In this document: positions 18,404 through 26,202 of the stretch, piece by piece
How positions within the stretch are numbered: position 1 is the stretch's first letter
Layout of the letters: each line of letters begins with the position of its first letter
Origin: Rhodanobacter lindaniclasticus
Lineage (GTDB): Bacteria > Pseudomonadota > Gammaproteobacteria > Xanthomonadales > Rhodanobacteraceae
Assembly: GCF_004799035.1 (NCBI RefSeq)
Contig: NZ_MWIO01000063.1
Span: 1 to 37,796, forward strand
Direction of reading: 5' to 3'
Length of the DNA: 37,796 nt
Notes under the pieces: generated by a model
What the model was told of the DNA's origin: nothing
Database searches by the model: none
The model's input: the letters and a program-made list of their open reading frames with translations, nothing else
Program-made: the position numbers and the translations under genes

Positions 18404-18430
18404 CGCAGGGCGGGCACTGCCCGCCCTGCG
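18404..18430. terminator. Perfect 12-bp hairpin between convergent hemF and the repeat-protein gene
   Basis: CGCAGGGCGGGC (18404-18415) and GCCCGCCCTGCG (18419-18430) pair perfectly around ACT. It lies 13 nt after the hemF stop and 4 nt after the stop of the minus-strand gene, so it could serve both. No T-tract is present. It shares its GGGC-rich core with the element at 11464-11480. Confidence 0.55.
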
Positions 18431-18433
18431 GCC

Positions 18434-19090
18434 TTACGGCGTGGCCCCGCTGAACTTCTCCACCGTGGCGCCCTTTACCGGGCCGATCTGCGCGCTGTCG
18501 CTGACTTTCAGTTCCACCTCGCGGCGGAACTCCAGCGTGCCCTGCACCACGGCGTGCGGACCGATCACCACCACCGGCTTGCGGCTGTTGAAGTTGAACC
18601 AGCCGTGCTGCTTGTCGACCAGGATGCCGCCTTCGACGCGCGAGTTCTCGCCCACGGTGATGTCGCCGCTTACCGTGGAGAGCCCGCCGGCGACGTGGGC
18701 GGCGTGCAGCACGATCGCACCGTTGACGTTGCCCAGCTTGCCGCCGACCTCGGCGCCGCGCGCCAGGCGGATGCTGCCGTTGACCGCGCTCACCTCGCCG
18801 CTGACCTTGCTGGCCTCGCCCAGCGTGATCGAGCCGTTGACGGTGTCCACCGCGGTGGCCTGGGTGCGGTCGCCCAGCTCCACTGCGCCATTGACCGTGC
18901 TGGCCTCGCGCACGGTGGCGCCGTCGCCCACGTATACCGCGCCGTTGACCGAGCTGACGTTGCCGGCCTGCTGGCCAGCCTCGACGCGTACCGCGCCGTT
19001 GACCTTGTCGATGTCGCCGTCGCGGGCCGCCGCCAGCGCGGGCAGCAAGGCAAACGTGCACAGGAGAAGAAGGGTCGAAATGCGGCGCAT
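18434..19090 (-). CDS. Exported repeat protein with V-N-G repeats, predicted beta-solenoid
   Basis: This is a 218-residue protein. A signal peptide ([22 protein letters not shown]) is followed by about seven tandem repeats of roughly 18 residues centred on VNG-A/S-I/V (VNGAVRV, VNGAVYV, VNGAVEL, VNGSITL, VNGSIRL, VNGAIVL, VSGDITV), from about 30 to 150. A non-repeat tail with V-E-x-x-x-x-K character follows. The even spacing with alternating hydrophobics suggests a right-handed beta-helix, similar in style to bactofilin or polymer-forming proteins but exported. The ATG at 19090 is preceded by GGAGG at 5-6 nt. I do not recognise a named function. A periplasmic or surface structural role is a guess. 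Confidence 0.8.
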   Translation of the reverse strand: MRRISTLLLLCTFALLPALAAARDGDIDKVNGAVRVEAGQQAGNVSSVNGAVYVGDGATVREASTVNGAVELGDRTQATAVDTVNGSITLGEASKVSGEVSAVNGSIRLARGAEVGGKLGNVNGAIVLHAAHVAGGLSTVSGDITVGENSRVEGGILVDKQHGWFNFNSRKPVVVIGPHAVVQGTLEFRREVELKVSDSAQIGPVKGATVEKFSGATP

Positions 19091-19267
19091 GGCAGCCTCC
19101 GTGGTCGGTGGGAGTCTCTGGGAGCGTGGGCGGTTTCTGCCGCGCACACTCCTAGGATGCCGCCCCAGCGGCAAAGGTTTGCCATGACCTGTGGCAGGGT
19201 CCGATTTGACGCTGCCGGGGCTGCACTGCACCATTCACGGTTCATCCCGTTTTTGCTGAGCGCAGCC

Positions 19268-20011
19268 ATGCACAAGCTCGTCCTGATCCGCCACGGTCAA
19301 TCGCAGTGGAACCTCGACAACCGTTTCAGCGGCTGGGCCGACGTCGACCTCACCGAGCAGGGCAGGGCCGAGGCGCGCGAGGCGGGCCGCCTGCTGACCG
19401 AAAGCGGCTACAGCTTCGACGTGGCGCACACCTCGGTGCTCAAGCGAGCCGTGCGCACGCTGTGGGGCGTGCAGGACGAAATGGGCCTGATGTGGCTGCC
19501 GGTGGTCACCGACTGGCGCCTCAACGAGCGCCACTACGGCGGCCTCACCGGCCTGAACAAGGCCGAGACCGCGGCGAAATACGGCGAGGAGCAGGTGAAG
19601 ATCTGGCGCCGCAGCTACGACGTGCCGCCGCCGCCGCTGGATCGCGACAAGAACGAATCGGTGCACGACCCACGCTATGCGACGCTCGATCCGAAGGACA
19701 TCCCCGACACCGAATGCCTGAAGGACACCGTGGCGCGCGTGCTGCCGTACTGGCACCAGGTGCTGGCGCCGGCGATCAAGGCCGGCCAGCGCGTGCTGGT
19801 CGCCGCGCACGGCAACTCGCTGCGCGCGCTGGTGAAGTATCTGGATGGCATCTCCGACGAGGCGATCGTCGAGCTCAACATCCCCAACGGCGTGCCGCTG
19901 GTGTACGAGTTCGACGACGAGCTGAAGCCGCTGCGCCACTACTATCTCGGCGACGCCGAGGCGATCGCGGCGAAGATGGCCGCGGTGGCCAACCAGGGCA
20001 AGGCGAAGTAG
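19268..20011 (+). CDS. gpmA: 2,3-bisphosphoglycerate-dependent phosphoglycerate mutase
   Basis: This 247-residue glycolytic enzyme interconverts 3- and 2-phosphoglycerate through a phosphohistidine. The RHG motif (Arg8-His9-Gly10), Glu87 (NERHYGGL) and His181 (AAHGNS) correspond to E. coli His11, Glu89 and His184. The long insert between them ([18 protein letters not shown]) identifies a true dPGM rather than a general histidine phosphatase. TTGACG at 19206-19211 with CACCAT 17 nt further could be its promoter, but the -10 is weak. It is divergent from the repeat protein and followed after 37 nt by a DUF6445 gene. Confidence 0.95.
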   Translation: MHKLVLIRHGQSQWNLDNRFSGWADVDLTEQGRAEAREAGRLLTESGYSFDVAHTSVLKRAVRTLWGVQDEMGLMWLPVVTDWRLNERHYGGLTGLNKAETAAKYGEEQVKIWRRSYDVPPPPLDRDKNESVHDPRYATLDPKDIPDTECLKDTVARVLPYWHQVLAPAIKAGQRVLVAAHGNSLRALVKYLDGISDEAIVELNIPNGVPLVYEFDDELKPLRHYYLGDAEAIAAKMAAVANQGKAK

Positions 20012-20048
20012 CCCGTCGCGTCATCGCCCCCCACCATCCCGGCGTGCC

Positions 20049-20660
20049 ATGCCCACTTCACTGATCATCGTCGACGATTTCCTCGGCAACGCGCATGAAC
20101 TGCGCGACGCGGCGCTGCGGCTGACCTATCCCGAGCAGGATGGCGCGTTCCCCGGGCGCAATTCGCTGGAGCGCATCGACGTTGGCGGACTGGCGCAGCA
20201 GGTATCCAGGCTGGTTGGCGAGCCACTGAAGGCCATCTCGCCGCCGCAGTCGCACGCCAAGTTCCGCATCACCCTGGCGCAGGACAAGGGCCGCGCCAGG
20301 GTGCACATCGACAGCGGAGCGCACTGGTCGGGCATCCTCTACCTGAGCCGGCCGGAGGATTGCCACGGCGGCACCGAGTTCTTCCGCCATCGCCGCACCA
20401 ACACCGATCGCGCACCGATCAATGCCGCCGAACGGGCGGCGCTCGGCTACGCGTCGAACCAGGAGATGTACCGCGACATCATCGAGCAGGACAGCAACGA
20501 TGATTCGAAGTGGGAGATGACCATGCGCGCGCCGATGCGCTTCAACCGCCTGGTACTGCTGCGGCCCTGGCTGTGGCACACCGCCGGCGAGGCGTTCGGC
20601 GACAGCATGGAGAACGGCCGGCTGGTGTACCTGATGTTCTTCGAGTCGGCCGCGTCGTAG
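20049..20660 (+). CDS. DUF6445 protein, putative Fe(II)/2-oxoglutarate-dependent oxygenase
   Basis: This 203-residue protein carries a plausible 2-oxoglutarate oxygenase facial triad: His86-x-Asp88 (RVHIDSG) and distal His177 (PWLWHTAGEAFGD), with Arg191 14 residues later as a possible 2-oxoglutarate anchor. The GILYLSRPEDCHGGTEFFRH block is typical of DUF6445. The substrate is unknown. Relatives are often found near tryptophan-halogenase-like and TonB-dependent receptor genes, which are absent here. It lies 37 nt after gpmA, so it may be co-transcribed, but no functional link is evident. The oxygenase assignment rests on motifs only. Confidence 0.7.
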   Translation: MPTSLIIVDDFLGNAHELRDAALRLTYPEQDGAFPGRNSLERIDVGGLAQQVSRLVGEPLKAISPPQSHAKFRITLAQDKGRARVHIDSGAHWSGILYLSRPEDCHGGTEFFRHRRTNTDRAPINAAERAALGYASNQEMYRDIIEQDSNDDSKWEMTMRAPMRFNRLVLLRPWLWHTAGEAFGDSMENGRLVYLMFFESAAS

Positions 20661-20717
20661 CGACCGCGCATGGCGAGAGGGTGACGAATGTCAGTCGTCG
20701 CCCCGGCCCGGCCCCGC

Positions 20718-20723
20718 TAAGCT
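20718..20723 (+). promoter_or_regulatory. Candidate -10 element (TAAGCT) of the DUF1453 gene
   Basis: GCTAAGCT at 20716-20723 lies 37 nt before the ATG at 20753. It is identical to the element before hemF. No -35 is evident. Confidence 0.35.
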
Positions 20724-20752
20724 GGTTCCACGTCGTTGCATGGAGTGGCCGC

Positions 20753-21307
20753 ATGCCTGCCCACCTGACCAGCTACCTGATCATGCTGCCGATCGTCGCC
20801 TTGCTGGTCTGGCGACGCGTCAGCCGCCAGTTCGGCCGCCAGCCGATCCGGCGCAAGCGGATGATCTTCCGCATCGTGGCGTTTTCGTTCCTGGGCTGCG
20901 TGCTCGCGCTGAGCGGTCTGCACCGGATGGCCCTGGCCGAGGGCCTGGTCGGTGGCGTGCTGATCGGTGCGGTGCTCGGCCTGCTCGGCCTGCGCCTGAC
21001 TAGCTTCGAGGTCGACCCGCGCAAGGGCGACTGCTATGTGCCCAACCCGTGGATCGGCGGCCTGCTCACCGTACTGCTGCTGGGACGCCTGGCCTGGCGG
21101 TTCCTGGTGGTGTGGCCGCAGATGCGGCACGCGGCGGCCGCGGCGCAAGTCGGCGCCTATCCGGCGCAGCCGATGGGTTACGCCTCCAGTCCGCTGACCA
21201 TGCTGGTGATCGGCCAGCTGGTGGGTTACTACATCTGCTACTACAGCGGCGTGCTGCTGCATCACCGGCGCTTCGTGCAGGCGCATCCGGGCGTCACCGA
21301 GGCCTGA
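20753..21307 (+). CDS. DUF1453-family integral membrane protein
   Basis: This 184-residue protein has about five hydrophobic helices (roughly 5-20, 42-58, 63-83, 100-121 and 148-170). An early basic segment (RRVSRQFGRQPIRRKRM) lies between helices 1 and 2, and the C-terminal GQLVGYYICYYSGVLLHHRR block belongs to the DUF1453/CcdC-like group. Function is unknown. The start at 20753 is chosen because it begins a clean membrane protein. The frame is open further upstream, but that sequence overlaps the end of the previous gene. It converges on zapE with 12 nt between the coding ends. Confidence 0.72.
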   Translation: MPAHLTSYLIMLPIVALLVWRRVSRQFGRQPIRRKRMIFRIVAFSFLGCVLALSGLHRMALAEGLVGGVLIGAVLGLLGLRLTSFEVDPRKGDCYVPNPWIGGLLTVLLLGRLAWRFLVVWPQMRHAAAAAQVGAYPAQPMGYASSPLTMLVIGQLVGYYICYYSGVLLHHRRFVQAHPGVTEA

Positions 21308-21319
21308 TCCGGCGGCGGT

Positions 21320-22438
21320 CTACTCCGCGCGGTGTTCCAGCGCCAGATATTCCTCGCTCTGCATCTCGATCAGGCGCGATTCGGTGCGGCCGAATTCGGC
21401 GCGCAGGCGTTCACCATCGTAGAGCTCGGTGATCGGAGCGGCGGCGGAAAGCACCAGCTTCACGCGCCGGTCGTAGAACTCGTCGACCAGTTGCACGAAG
21501 CGTTTCGCCGCGTCTTCGCTGTAGATGGTGAACTGCGGCACGTTGGCGACGATCACCGTCGGGCCGGCCTTGGCCAGCGCGATGTAGTCGGCCACGGCGC
21601 GCGGGCCTTCGCACAGCGCGGCGAACTGGAACCACAGGATGTTCTCGGCGCGCTTGTGGAACGGGATGTCGCGGCCGTTGATGTGCAACGTGCCGTCGAG
21701 TTCGATGGTGCTGCTGACCTGGCTGGCGAAGATGCGCTCCAGCGCGCGATGCGACTCGGCGCCGGGCGGGGTCAGGTAGACCGGCGCCTGGGTCAGCGCG
21801 CGCAGGCGCCAGTCGTGCGCGGAAACCATTTCGACGACGTGGCAGTGCTGCTCGATCAGCGCGATCGCGGGCAGGAAGCGGGCGCGCTGCAGGCCGTCCC
21901 GGTACAGGTCCGACGGCGCGGTGTTGGAGGTGGTGACCAGGCTCACGCCGCGCTCGAACAGTGCATCGAGCAGGTTGGCCAGGATCATCGCATCGCCGAT
22001 GTCGTTGACCAGGAACTCGTCCAGGCACAACACGCGGCAGCGCTCGGCGATGCCGGCGGCGACCTCCACCAGCGGGCTCTGCCGCTCGCCCAGCGCGCGC
22101 AGGCTGTCGTGCACCTCGCCCATGAAGCGGTGGAAGTGCCGCCGCAACACCACGCCGTGCGGCAGGCTGGCGGCGAACAGATCCATCAGGAAGGTCTTGC
22201 CGCGTCCCACGCTGCCCCACAGGTACAACCCGGGCACGCCAGCCGGAGGCTCGTTGCCCAGCAACGATTTCAGCCGGCCGAACAGGCCGTTCTCGGCAAC
22301 CGGCTCGGCGCACAGGGCCGCGTGCATGCGGTCGAACTCGGCCAGCAGCGCCAGCTGCGCAGGGTCGGACTCCCAGCGATGGGCGGCCACGCCTTCGGCA
22401 TAACGCGCGCTGGGCGCGAGCAAGAACGTTTCGGTCAT
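21320..22438 (-). CDS. zapE: Cell division protein ZapE (AFG1-like AAA+ ATPase)
   Basis: This 372-residue AFG1/ZapE-family ATPase has Walker A at about 75-82 (GSVGRGKT), Walker B LCLDEF, and a sensor-1-like TTSNTAP. Bacterial ZapE associates with the Z-ring and with membrane-protein quality control. Length and domain order match the family. The ATG at 22438 gives the usual MTETF-like N-terminus. Longer upstream reading is antisense or non-homologous. It follows the alpha/beta hydrolase gene by 8 nt on the same strand, so the two form an operon. Family identification is firm. The cellular role is transferred from E. coli. Confidence 0.93.
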   Translation of the reverse strand: MTETFLLAPSARYAEGVAAHRWESDPAQLALLAEFDRMHAALCAEPVAENGLFGRLKSLLGNEPPAGVPGLYLWGSVGRGKTFLMDLFAASLPHGVVLRRHFHRFMGEVHDSLRALGERQSPLVEVAAGIAERCRVLCLDEFLVNDIGDAMILANLLDALFERGVSLVTTSNTAPSDLYRDGLQRARFLPAIALIEQHCHVVEMVSAHDWRLRALTQAPVYLTPPGAESHRALERIFASQVSSTIELDGTLHINGRDIPFHKRAENILWFQFAALCEGPRAVADYIALAKAGPTVIVANVPQFTIYSEDAAKRFVQLVDEFYDRRVKLVLSAAAPITELYDGERLRAEFGRTESRLIEMQSEEYLALEHRAE

Positions 22439-22446
22439 GGAGAGGG

Positions 22447-23136
22447 TCAGGCCTGGCGTGTCGGCGGCAGCCAGTCGCGCACGGCGTGCTTGATCGCGCC
22501 ACGCAGATCCATCAGGCGGCGATGGAAGAAGTGGCTGGTGTCGGGCATGCGCACCAGTTCGGGCGGGTGTTCCAGGCTGGCGATCCAGTCGAACACGGCC
22601 TGCGGTTCGACTATTTCGTCCGCCTCGCCCTGCACGACCAGCCAGGGACAGGTCGGCGGCTTGATCTTGTCGAGCCCGTAACGGCCCGCTGGTGGCGCGA
22701 TGCTGATCAGTGCATCGGCACGCAGCGGCACTGCCTGGGCGATGCTCACGCCGCTGCCGAACGAGAAACCGGCCAGCCACAGCGCGTCGTCGGGCCGCAC
22801 GCGACGCACCCAGGCGACCACGGCGGCGAGATCCTCGCGCTCGCCGCGGCCCTTGTCGAACTTGCCCTCGGAGTCGCCTGCCCCGCGGAAATTGAAGCGC
22901 ACGGTGTCCAGCCCCGATTCGCGCAGCGCGCGCTCGGCCATGGTCACCACCTTGTTGTGCATGCTGCCGCCCTCGCTGGTCAGCGGATGGCAGATCACCG
23001 CCACGCCGCGGCGTGCGCAGGCGGGTTCGGCGACGTCGGTGGCGGTTTCCAGCTTGCCGACCGGGCCTGCCAGCACGAAACTGGCAGCGACATCCGGAAA
23101 GCCGGCAGGGTCGGCAGGGAACGAGGCGGGGTTCAT
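22447..23136 (-). CDS. Alpha/beta hydrolase (COG2945-type)
   Basis: This 229-residue cytosolic hydrolase has the nucleophile elbow GFSFGSG, an RFNFRGAGDSEG oxyanion-region block, the acid-containing GEADEIVEP, and the catalytic histidine in DTSHFF, the standard triad order. Substrate is unknown. The ATG at 23136 starts MNPASF. An in-frame ATG 12 nt upstream gives MILGMNP, and neither has a strong ribosome site. It is divergent from the ACP phosphodiesterase gene with only 42 nt between starts, so promoters must overlap or transcripts have very short leaders. It is transcribed with zapE. Confidence 0.87.
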   Translation of the reverse strand: MNPASFPADPAGFPDVAASFVLAGPVGKLETATDVAEPACARRGVAVICHPLTSEGGSMHNKVVTMAERALRESGLDTVRFNFRGAGDSEGKFDKGRGEREDLAAVVAWVRRVRPDDALWLAGFSFGSGVSIAQAVPLRADALISIAPPAGRYGLDKIKPPTCPWLVVQGEADEIVEPQAVFDWIASLEHPPELVRMPDTSHFFHRRLMDLRGAIKHAVRDWLPPTRQA

Positions 23137-23178
23137 GCCCAAGATCATAACCGCGACGCCGATCCGCTGCCCGCGCGG

Positions 23179-23772
23179 ATGAACCACCTGGCGCATGTCC
23201 TGCTGGCTGGCGACGACGAAGCGCTGCAACTGGGCGGGATGCTGGGCGATTTCGTGCACGGCCAGCCCGATCCGGCGCAGTTCCCGCCACAGGTGATCCG
23301 CGGCATCCGCCTGCATCGTGCCATCGATGTCTACACCGACGCCCATCCCGCCGTGCTGGTCGCCAAGGCACAGCTGCCGCCGCCGTATCGCCGCTACGGC
23401 GGCATCCTGCTGGACATGTGGTTCGACCACTTGCTCGCGCGGGATTTTTCGCACTGGAGCGCCCAACCGCTGGAAGACTGCTCGCTCGGCCTGCGTGGAC
23501 TGCTGCAGCGTCGCGATGCCTTGCTGACGCCCGCGTTGCGCCGGTTCCGCGCCTACATGGAAGCCAACGACCTGCCGGCCGGCTACGCCGACCGCGCGGT
23601 GCTGGGCCGGGCACTGGCCGGGATCGGGCAACGACTCACCCGCGCCAACCCGCTGGGTTCCACCTTGCCGGTGCTGCGCCAGCACGAAGCGGCGCTGCAG
23701 CAGAGTTTCGAAGCGTTCTTCCCGGAATTGCAGGTGTTCGCGCAGCGGTGGATCGACACGCACGCCGATTGA
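23179..23772 (+). CDS. acpH: Acyl-carrier-protein phosphodiesterase
   Basis: This 197-residue protein of the AcpH family removes the 4'-phosphopantetheine group from holo-ACP. The diagnostic N-terminus MNHLAHVLLA with GGMLGDFVHGQ, then RGIRLHRAIDVYTDAHP, supplies the metal-binding histidines and aspartates of this HD-like family. LLDMWFDHLLARDF follows. Length is close to E. coli AcpH (193). It is divergent from the hydrolase gene. The dispersed GC-rich repeat lies downstream. I see no ribosome site of quality, but the start is fixed by family conservation. Confidence 0.9.
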   Translation: MNHLAHVLLAGDDEALQLGGMLGDFVHGQPDPAQFPPQVIRGIRLHRAIDVYTDAHPAVLVAKAQLPPPYRRYGGILLDMWFDHLLARDFSHWSAQPLEDCSLGLRGLLQRRDALLTPALRRFRAYMEANDLPAGYADRAVLGRALAGIGQRLTRANPLGSTLPVLRQHEAALQQSFEAFFPELQVFAQRWIDTHAD

Positions 23773-23789
23773 CTGGTTCCAGCTCTGCT

Positions 23790-23880
23790 CCCTCCCCTGC
23801 GCAGCAGGGGAGGGTTGGGGAGGGGTGCTCTTGCCTTCACTGCGCGGCGTGACCCCTCTCCCTCCAAGCAGGGGAGGGGC
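23790..23880. repeat. Dispersed-type GC-rich palindromic repeat
   Basis: It begins with CCCTCCCCTGC (23790-23800) and GCAGGGGAGGG (23804-23814), a perfect 11-bp stem with loop GCA. It continues through TTGGGGAGGGG and ACCCCTCTCCC to a second AAGCAGGGGAGGGGC copy at about 23866-23880. The alternation of CCCTCCCC and GGGGAGGG arms is typical of intergenic repeats in xanthomonad genomes. Copy number cannot be checked here. Confidence 0.6.
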
Positions 23881-23886
23881 AAACGA

Positions 23887-23910
23887 AAACGCCGCCCGGG
23901 GGCGGCGTTT
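23887..23910 (-). terminator. Intrinsic terminator of the cytochrome gene
   Basis: AAACGCCGCCC (23887-23897) and GGGCGGCGTTT (23900-23910) form an 11-bp stem. Read on the minus strand it is followed by TTTTCGTTT. It lies 26 nt after the stop codon of the cytochrome gene. Confidence 0.8.
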
Positions 23911-23924
23911 GGAGACAGCTTGTT

Positions 23925-23951
23925 GGATCAGGCGATTACTTCGCCTGATCC
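23925..23951. other. Stop-codon hairpin of the cytochrome gene
   Basis: GGATCAGGCGA (23925-23935) and TCGCCTGATCC (23941-23951) pair perfectly. The cytochrome stop codon (23936-23938) is in the 5-nt loop. The same nine-base arms recur over the stop of the aldo/keto reductase gene at 36331-36352. Confidence 0.6.
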
Positions 23952-24469
23952 GCGATCCAGTGCACGGCGGCGGTGACCTGCTCGTCGGTGAGCGCGGGGT
24001 TGCCGCCCTTGGGCGGCATGAAGTTGCCGTCGGGGCCGTGGTAGCCGTCGATCGCGTGCTTGACCAGCACGTCGATGCCCTGCTTGATGCGTGGGCCCCA
24101 CATGGCCTTGTCGCCCAGCTTCGGCGCACCGGCGATGCCGGCGGTGTGGCAGCTGGTGCACAGGTGGTCGTAGATTTCCTTGCCGTCGGTGGTGCCGCCG
24201 TAGGCCACCTGGGAGGCGGCGGCCTTGGCCGCGGCGTCGGCTGCAGCCTGCATGGCGGCGCGACCGGTGTCGCCGGCGTAGACGGCACCGGCGGGGGCGA
24301 TCCGCGCGGCAACGGTGGCCGGGTGGTTCGGGTTGGTTTCCTTGGGTTCGCTGTTGTTGATCGTCAGCGCGGACAACACCAGCACCACGGTAAGGACCAT
24401 CAGCCCGCCGATGGTCAGCGAGAACTGACGCAGGAAGCCCTGGTCGGATTTGCTAAGGGGACCGCTCAC
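23936..24469 (-). CDS. Membrane-anchored cytochrome c5-family protein
   Basis: This 177-residue protein has an N-terminal membrane anchor at about 17-36, an Ala-rich linker (about 50-90), and one cytochrome c domain with haem motif CTSCH (104-108) and the likely axial ligand Met151 (FMPPKGGNP). It resembles c5-type cytochromes that pass electrons on the periplasmic face of the inner membrane. The GTG start at 24469 follows ACAGGAG at 7 nt and gives the short basic leader before the anchor. Longer upstream reading is unlikely. No oxidase genes adjoin it, so its partner is unknown. A perfect TATAAT on the minus strand at 24636-24641 may belong to its promoter. Confidence 0.9.
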   Translation of the reverse strand: MSGPLSKSDQGFLRQFSLTIGGLMVLTVVLVLSALTINNSEPKETNPNHPATVAARIAPAGAVYAGDTGRAAMQAAADAAAKAAASQVAYGGTTDGKEIYDHLCTSCHTAGIAGAPKLGDKAMWGPRIKQGIDVLVKHAIDGYHGPDGNFMPPKGGNPALTDEQVTAAVHWIADQAK

Positions 24470-24903
24470 GCACGTACTCCTGTCAGTGGGCGGGCTTGGG
24501 CCGCCTTGTTGCCTTGCCATCACGCCGGAATCGCGAAACCGCTGCAGCCGCCAGGGTCGAAGACCTCGATATGCCCCAACCCCTGCTGCCGGTATCCGGA
24601 CCGCACCCTCGGGGCGCGCTGGCGACCAGTCCGGTATTATAAACGAAGCGCCCGACAAGTTTCAGGGTAACCGGATCGCCTGTATCCCGACGCGGTGCCC
24701 GGAACGTTCTGCACCCGGGCCGGTCTGCATTGCGGCGGGGCGCGAAACCCTGCCATCGGTCATGCCCCACCCCTGTCTACCGGCATTGTTCAAGGCGGTT
24801 CACGTACACCTATGCTTTGACCATGCGGGTGCGTTTGCCCGCGTGGTTCCTGCGGCGGCGGCCTTGGCCGGCTGCCAGCCCCGGTTCAATCCAGGAGTTC
24901 TAC
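24470..24903. promoter_or_regulatory. Divergent 434-nt intergenic region between cytochrome c and efflux operon
   Basis: No convincing gene is present. On the minus strand a perfect TATAAT (24641-24636) could serve the cytochrome gene with a leader of about 160 nt, but no -35 is found at normal spacing. On the plus strand TTCAAG (24789-24794) and TATGCT (24811-24816), 16 nt apart, are a moderate candidate for the efflux operon, with a leader of about 80 nt. I see no regulator-type palindrome and no efflux regulator gene nearby. Confidence 0.4.
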
Positions 24904-26118
24904 ATGTCGCGTTTTTGGAAGATCGCGTTGATCGTGCTGGCGGTGGTCATCGTGGCCGTGGTCGCCGTCCGCGTGTTGCACAAGCCCGCCGGCGCCGGCG
25001 CGAAGGGCGCTGACGGCAAGGACAACGCACCGCCGGTGCCGGTGACCGTGGTGCCGGTGGCCAAGCAGAACGTGCCGGTCTACCTGACCGCGCTGGGCAC
25101 GGTGCAGGCGCTCAACACGGTGACGGTGCTGCCGCAGGTCTCGGGCCGGCTGCTCAGCATCGACTTCACCGAAGGACAGCCGGTGACCAAGGGCCAGGTA
25201 CTGGCGCGCATCGATCCGCGCACCTTCCAGGCCAGCTATGACCAGGCAGTCGCCCGGCGCAAGCAGGACCAGTCGCTGCTGGCCACCGCGCGCAGCAATT
25301 ACCAGCGCACGCAGGATCCCCAGTACAGCCAGTACGTGGCCAAGATCGACCAGGTCACCCAGAAGAACACCGTGGCCCAGTACGAGGCGGCGGTGGCGGC
25401 CGACGAGGCGGCGGTCCGCGACGCCAAGGTGCAGCTCGACTACACCGAGATCCGTTCGCCGATCGACGGCCTGGCCGGCATCCGCGCGGTCGACCCGGGC
25501 AACGTGGTGACCACCTCCAGCCCGATCGTCACGCTGACCCAGCTGCACCCGATCAACGTCATGTTCACCCTGCCCGAGCAGAACCTGGACATGGTGCGTG
25601 GCGCGGCGCAGGGCGGCAAGCCGCTGGAGGTCACCGCGCTCGATCGCGTCGACGCCCACCCGATCGCCAGCGGCGGCGTGCTCAAGGTGATCGACAACCA
25701 GATCGACACCAGCACCGGCACGTTCCGCCTGAAGTCCGAATTCGGCAACGAGCACAACGAGTTGTGGCCGGGTCAGTTCGTCAACGTGCGGTTGCTGGTG
25801 AACACCGTCGATGGCGGCCTGGTGATCCCCTCGCAGGGCGTGCAGCGAGGGCCGGACGGCGATTACGTCTACCTGGTGCAGGGCGACAACACGGTCAAGA
25901 TGCAGTCGATCGTGGTGGCCGGCGAAGTCGGCGACAGCCACGTGATGATCGGCAGCGGGCTCAAGGTCGGCGACAAGGTGGTGACCGAAGGCCAGTTCCG
26001 GCTCAAGCCCGGCAGCAAGGTCAACCCGCTCAAGCCGGGCGAAGTGCCGGCCGCACCCACCGCGGCGGAATTGCAGAAGTCCAAGCAGGACAACAAGGGT
26101 GGCCGCGGTCGCCGCTGA
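24904..26118 (+). CDS. RND efflux periplasmic adaptor (membrane fusion protein, MdtA-like)
   Basis: This 404-residue adaptor links an inner-membrane RND pump to an outer-membrane channel. Visible features are an N-terminal membrane anchor (about 5-24), a lipoyl-like half-motif (VSGRLLSIDFTEGQPVTKGQVLARIDP), a helical hairpin (about 115-180), the second lipoyl half (IRSPIDGLAGIRAVDPGNVV), beta-barrel and membrane-proximal domains, and a basic tail rich in Lys, Gly and Arg. AGGAG lies 6 nt before the ATG, which fixes the start against longer in-frame possibilities. It is followed by two different permeases, the MdtABC arrangement. An intercistronic hairpin lies directly downstream. Confidence 0.93.
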   Translation: MSRFWKIALIVLAVVIVAVVAVRVLHKPAGAGAKGADGKDNAPPVPVTVVPVAKQNVPVYLTALGTVQALNTVTVLPQVSGRLLSIDFTEGQPVTKGQVLARIDPRTFQASYDQAVARRKQDQSLLATARSNYQRTQDPQYSQYVAKIDQVTQKNTVAQYEAAVAADEAAVRDAKVQLDYTEIRSPIDGLAGIRAVDPGNVVTTSSPIVTLTQLHPINVMFTLPEQNLDMVRGAAQGGKPLEVTALDRVDAHPIASGGVLKVIDNQIDTSTGTFRLKSEFGNEHNELWPGQFVNVRLLVNTVDGGLVIPSQGVQRGPDGDYVYLVQGDNTVKMQSIVVAGEVGDSHVMIGSGLKVGDKVVTEGQFRLKPGSKVNPLKPGEVPAAPTAAELQKSKQDNKGGRGRR

Positions 26119-26123
26119 TGTCC

Positions 26124-26156
26124 GCATGAGCCCGCGGCCTTGCCGCGGGGGCATGC
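26124..26156. other. Intercistronic hairpin between adaptor and first permease
   Basis: CCCGCGG (26131-26137) and CCGCGGG (26143-26149) form a 7-bp core. Outer GCATG and CATGC extend it to an imperfect 14-bp stem. There is no T-tract, so it is more likely a processing or mRNA-stability element than a terminator. Confidence 0.45.
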
Positions 26157-26202
26157 GCGTCTCGAACGCGGCAGCTGCCGCTCCACTTCGTCACGGATAG
26201 TC

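Noticed and set aside
23773..23935. CRISPR-like array in the repeated CCCTCCCC/GGGGAGGG region
   Set aside because: There are only two imperfect palindromic units, no equal spacers and no cas genes. It fits a dispersed intergenic repeat.
24470..24903. Small gene or regulator between the cytochrome and efflux genes
   Set aside because: All frames give shadow-like or Arg/Pro-rich products without a ribosome site or domain.
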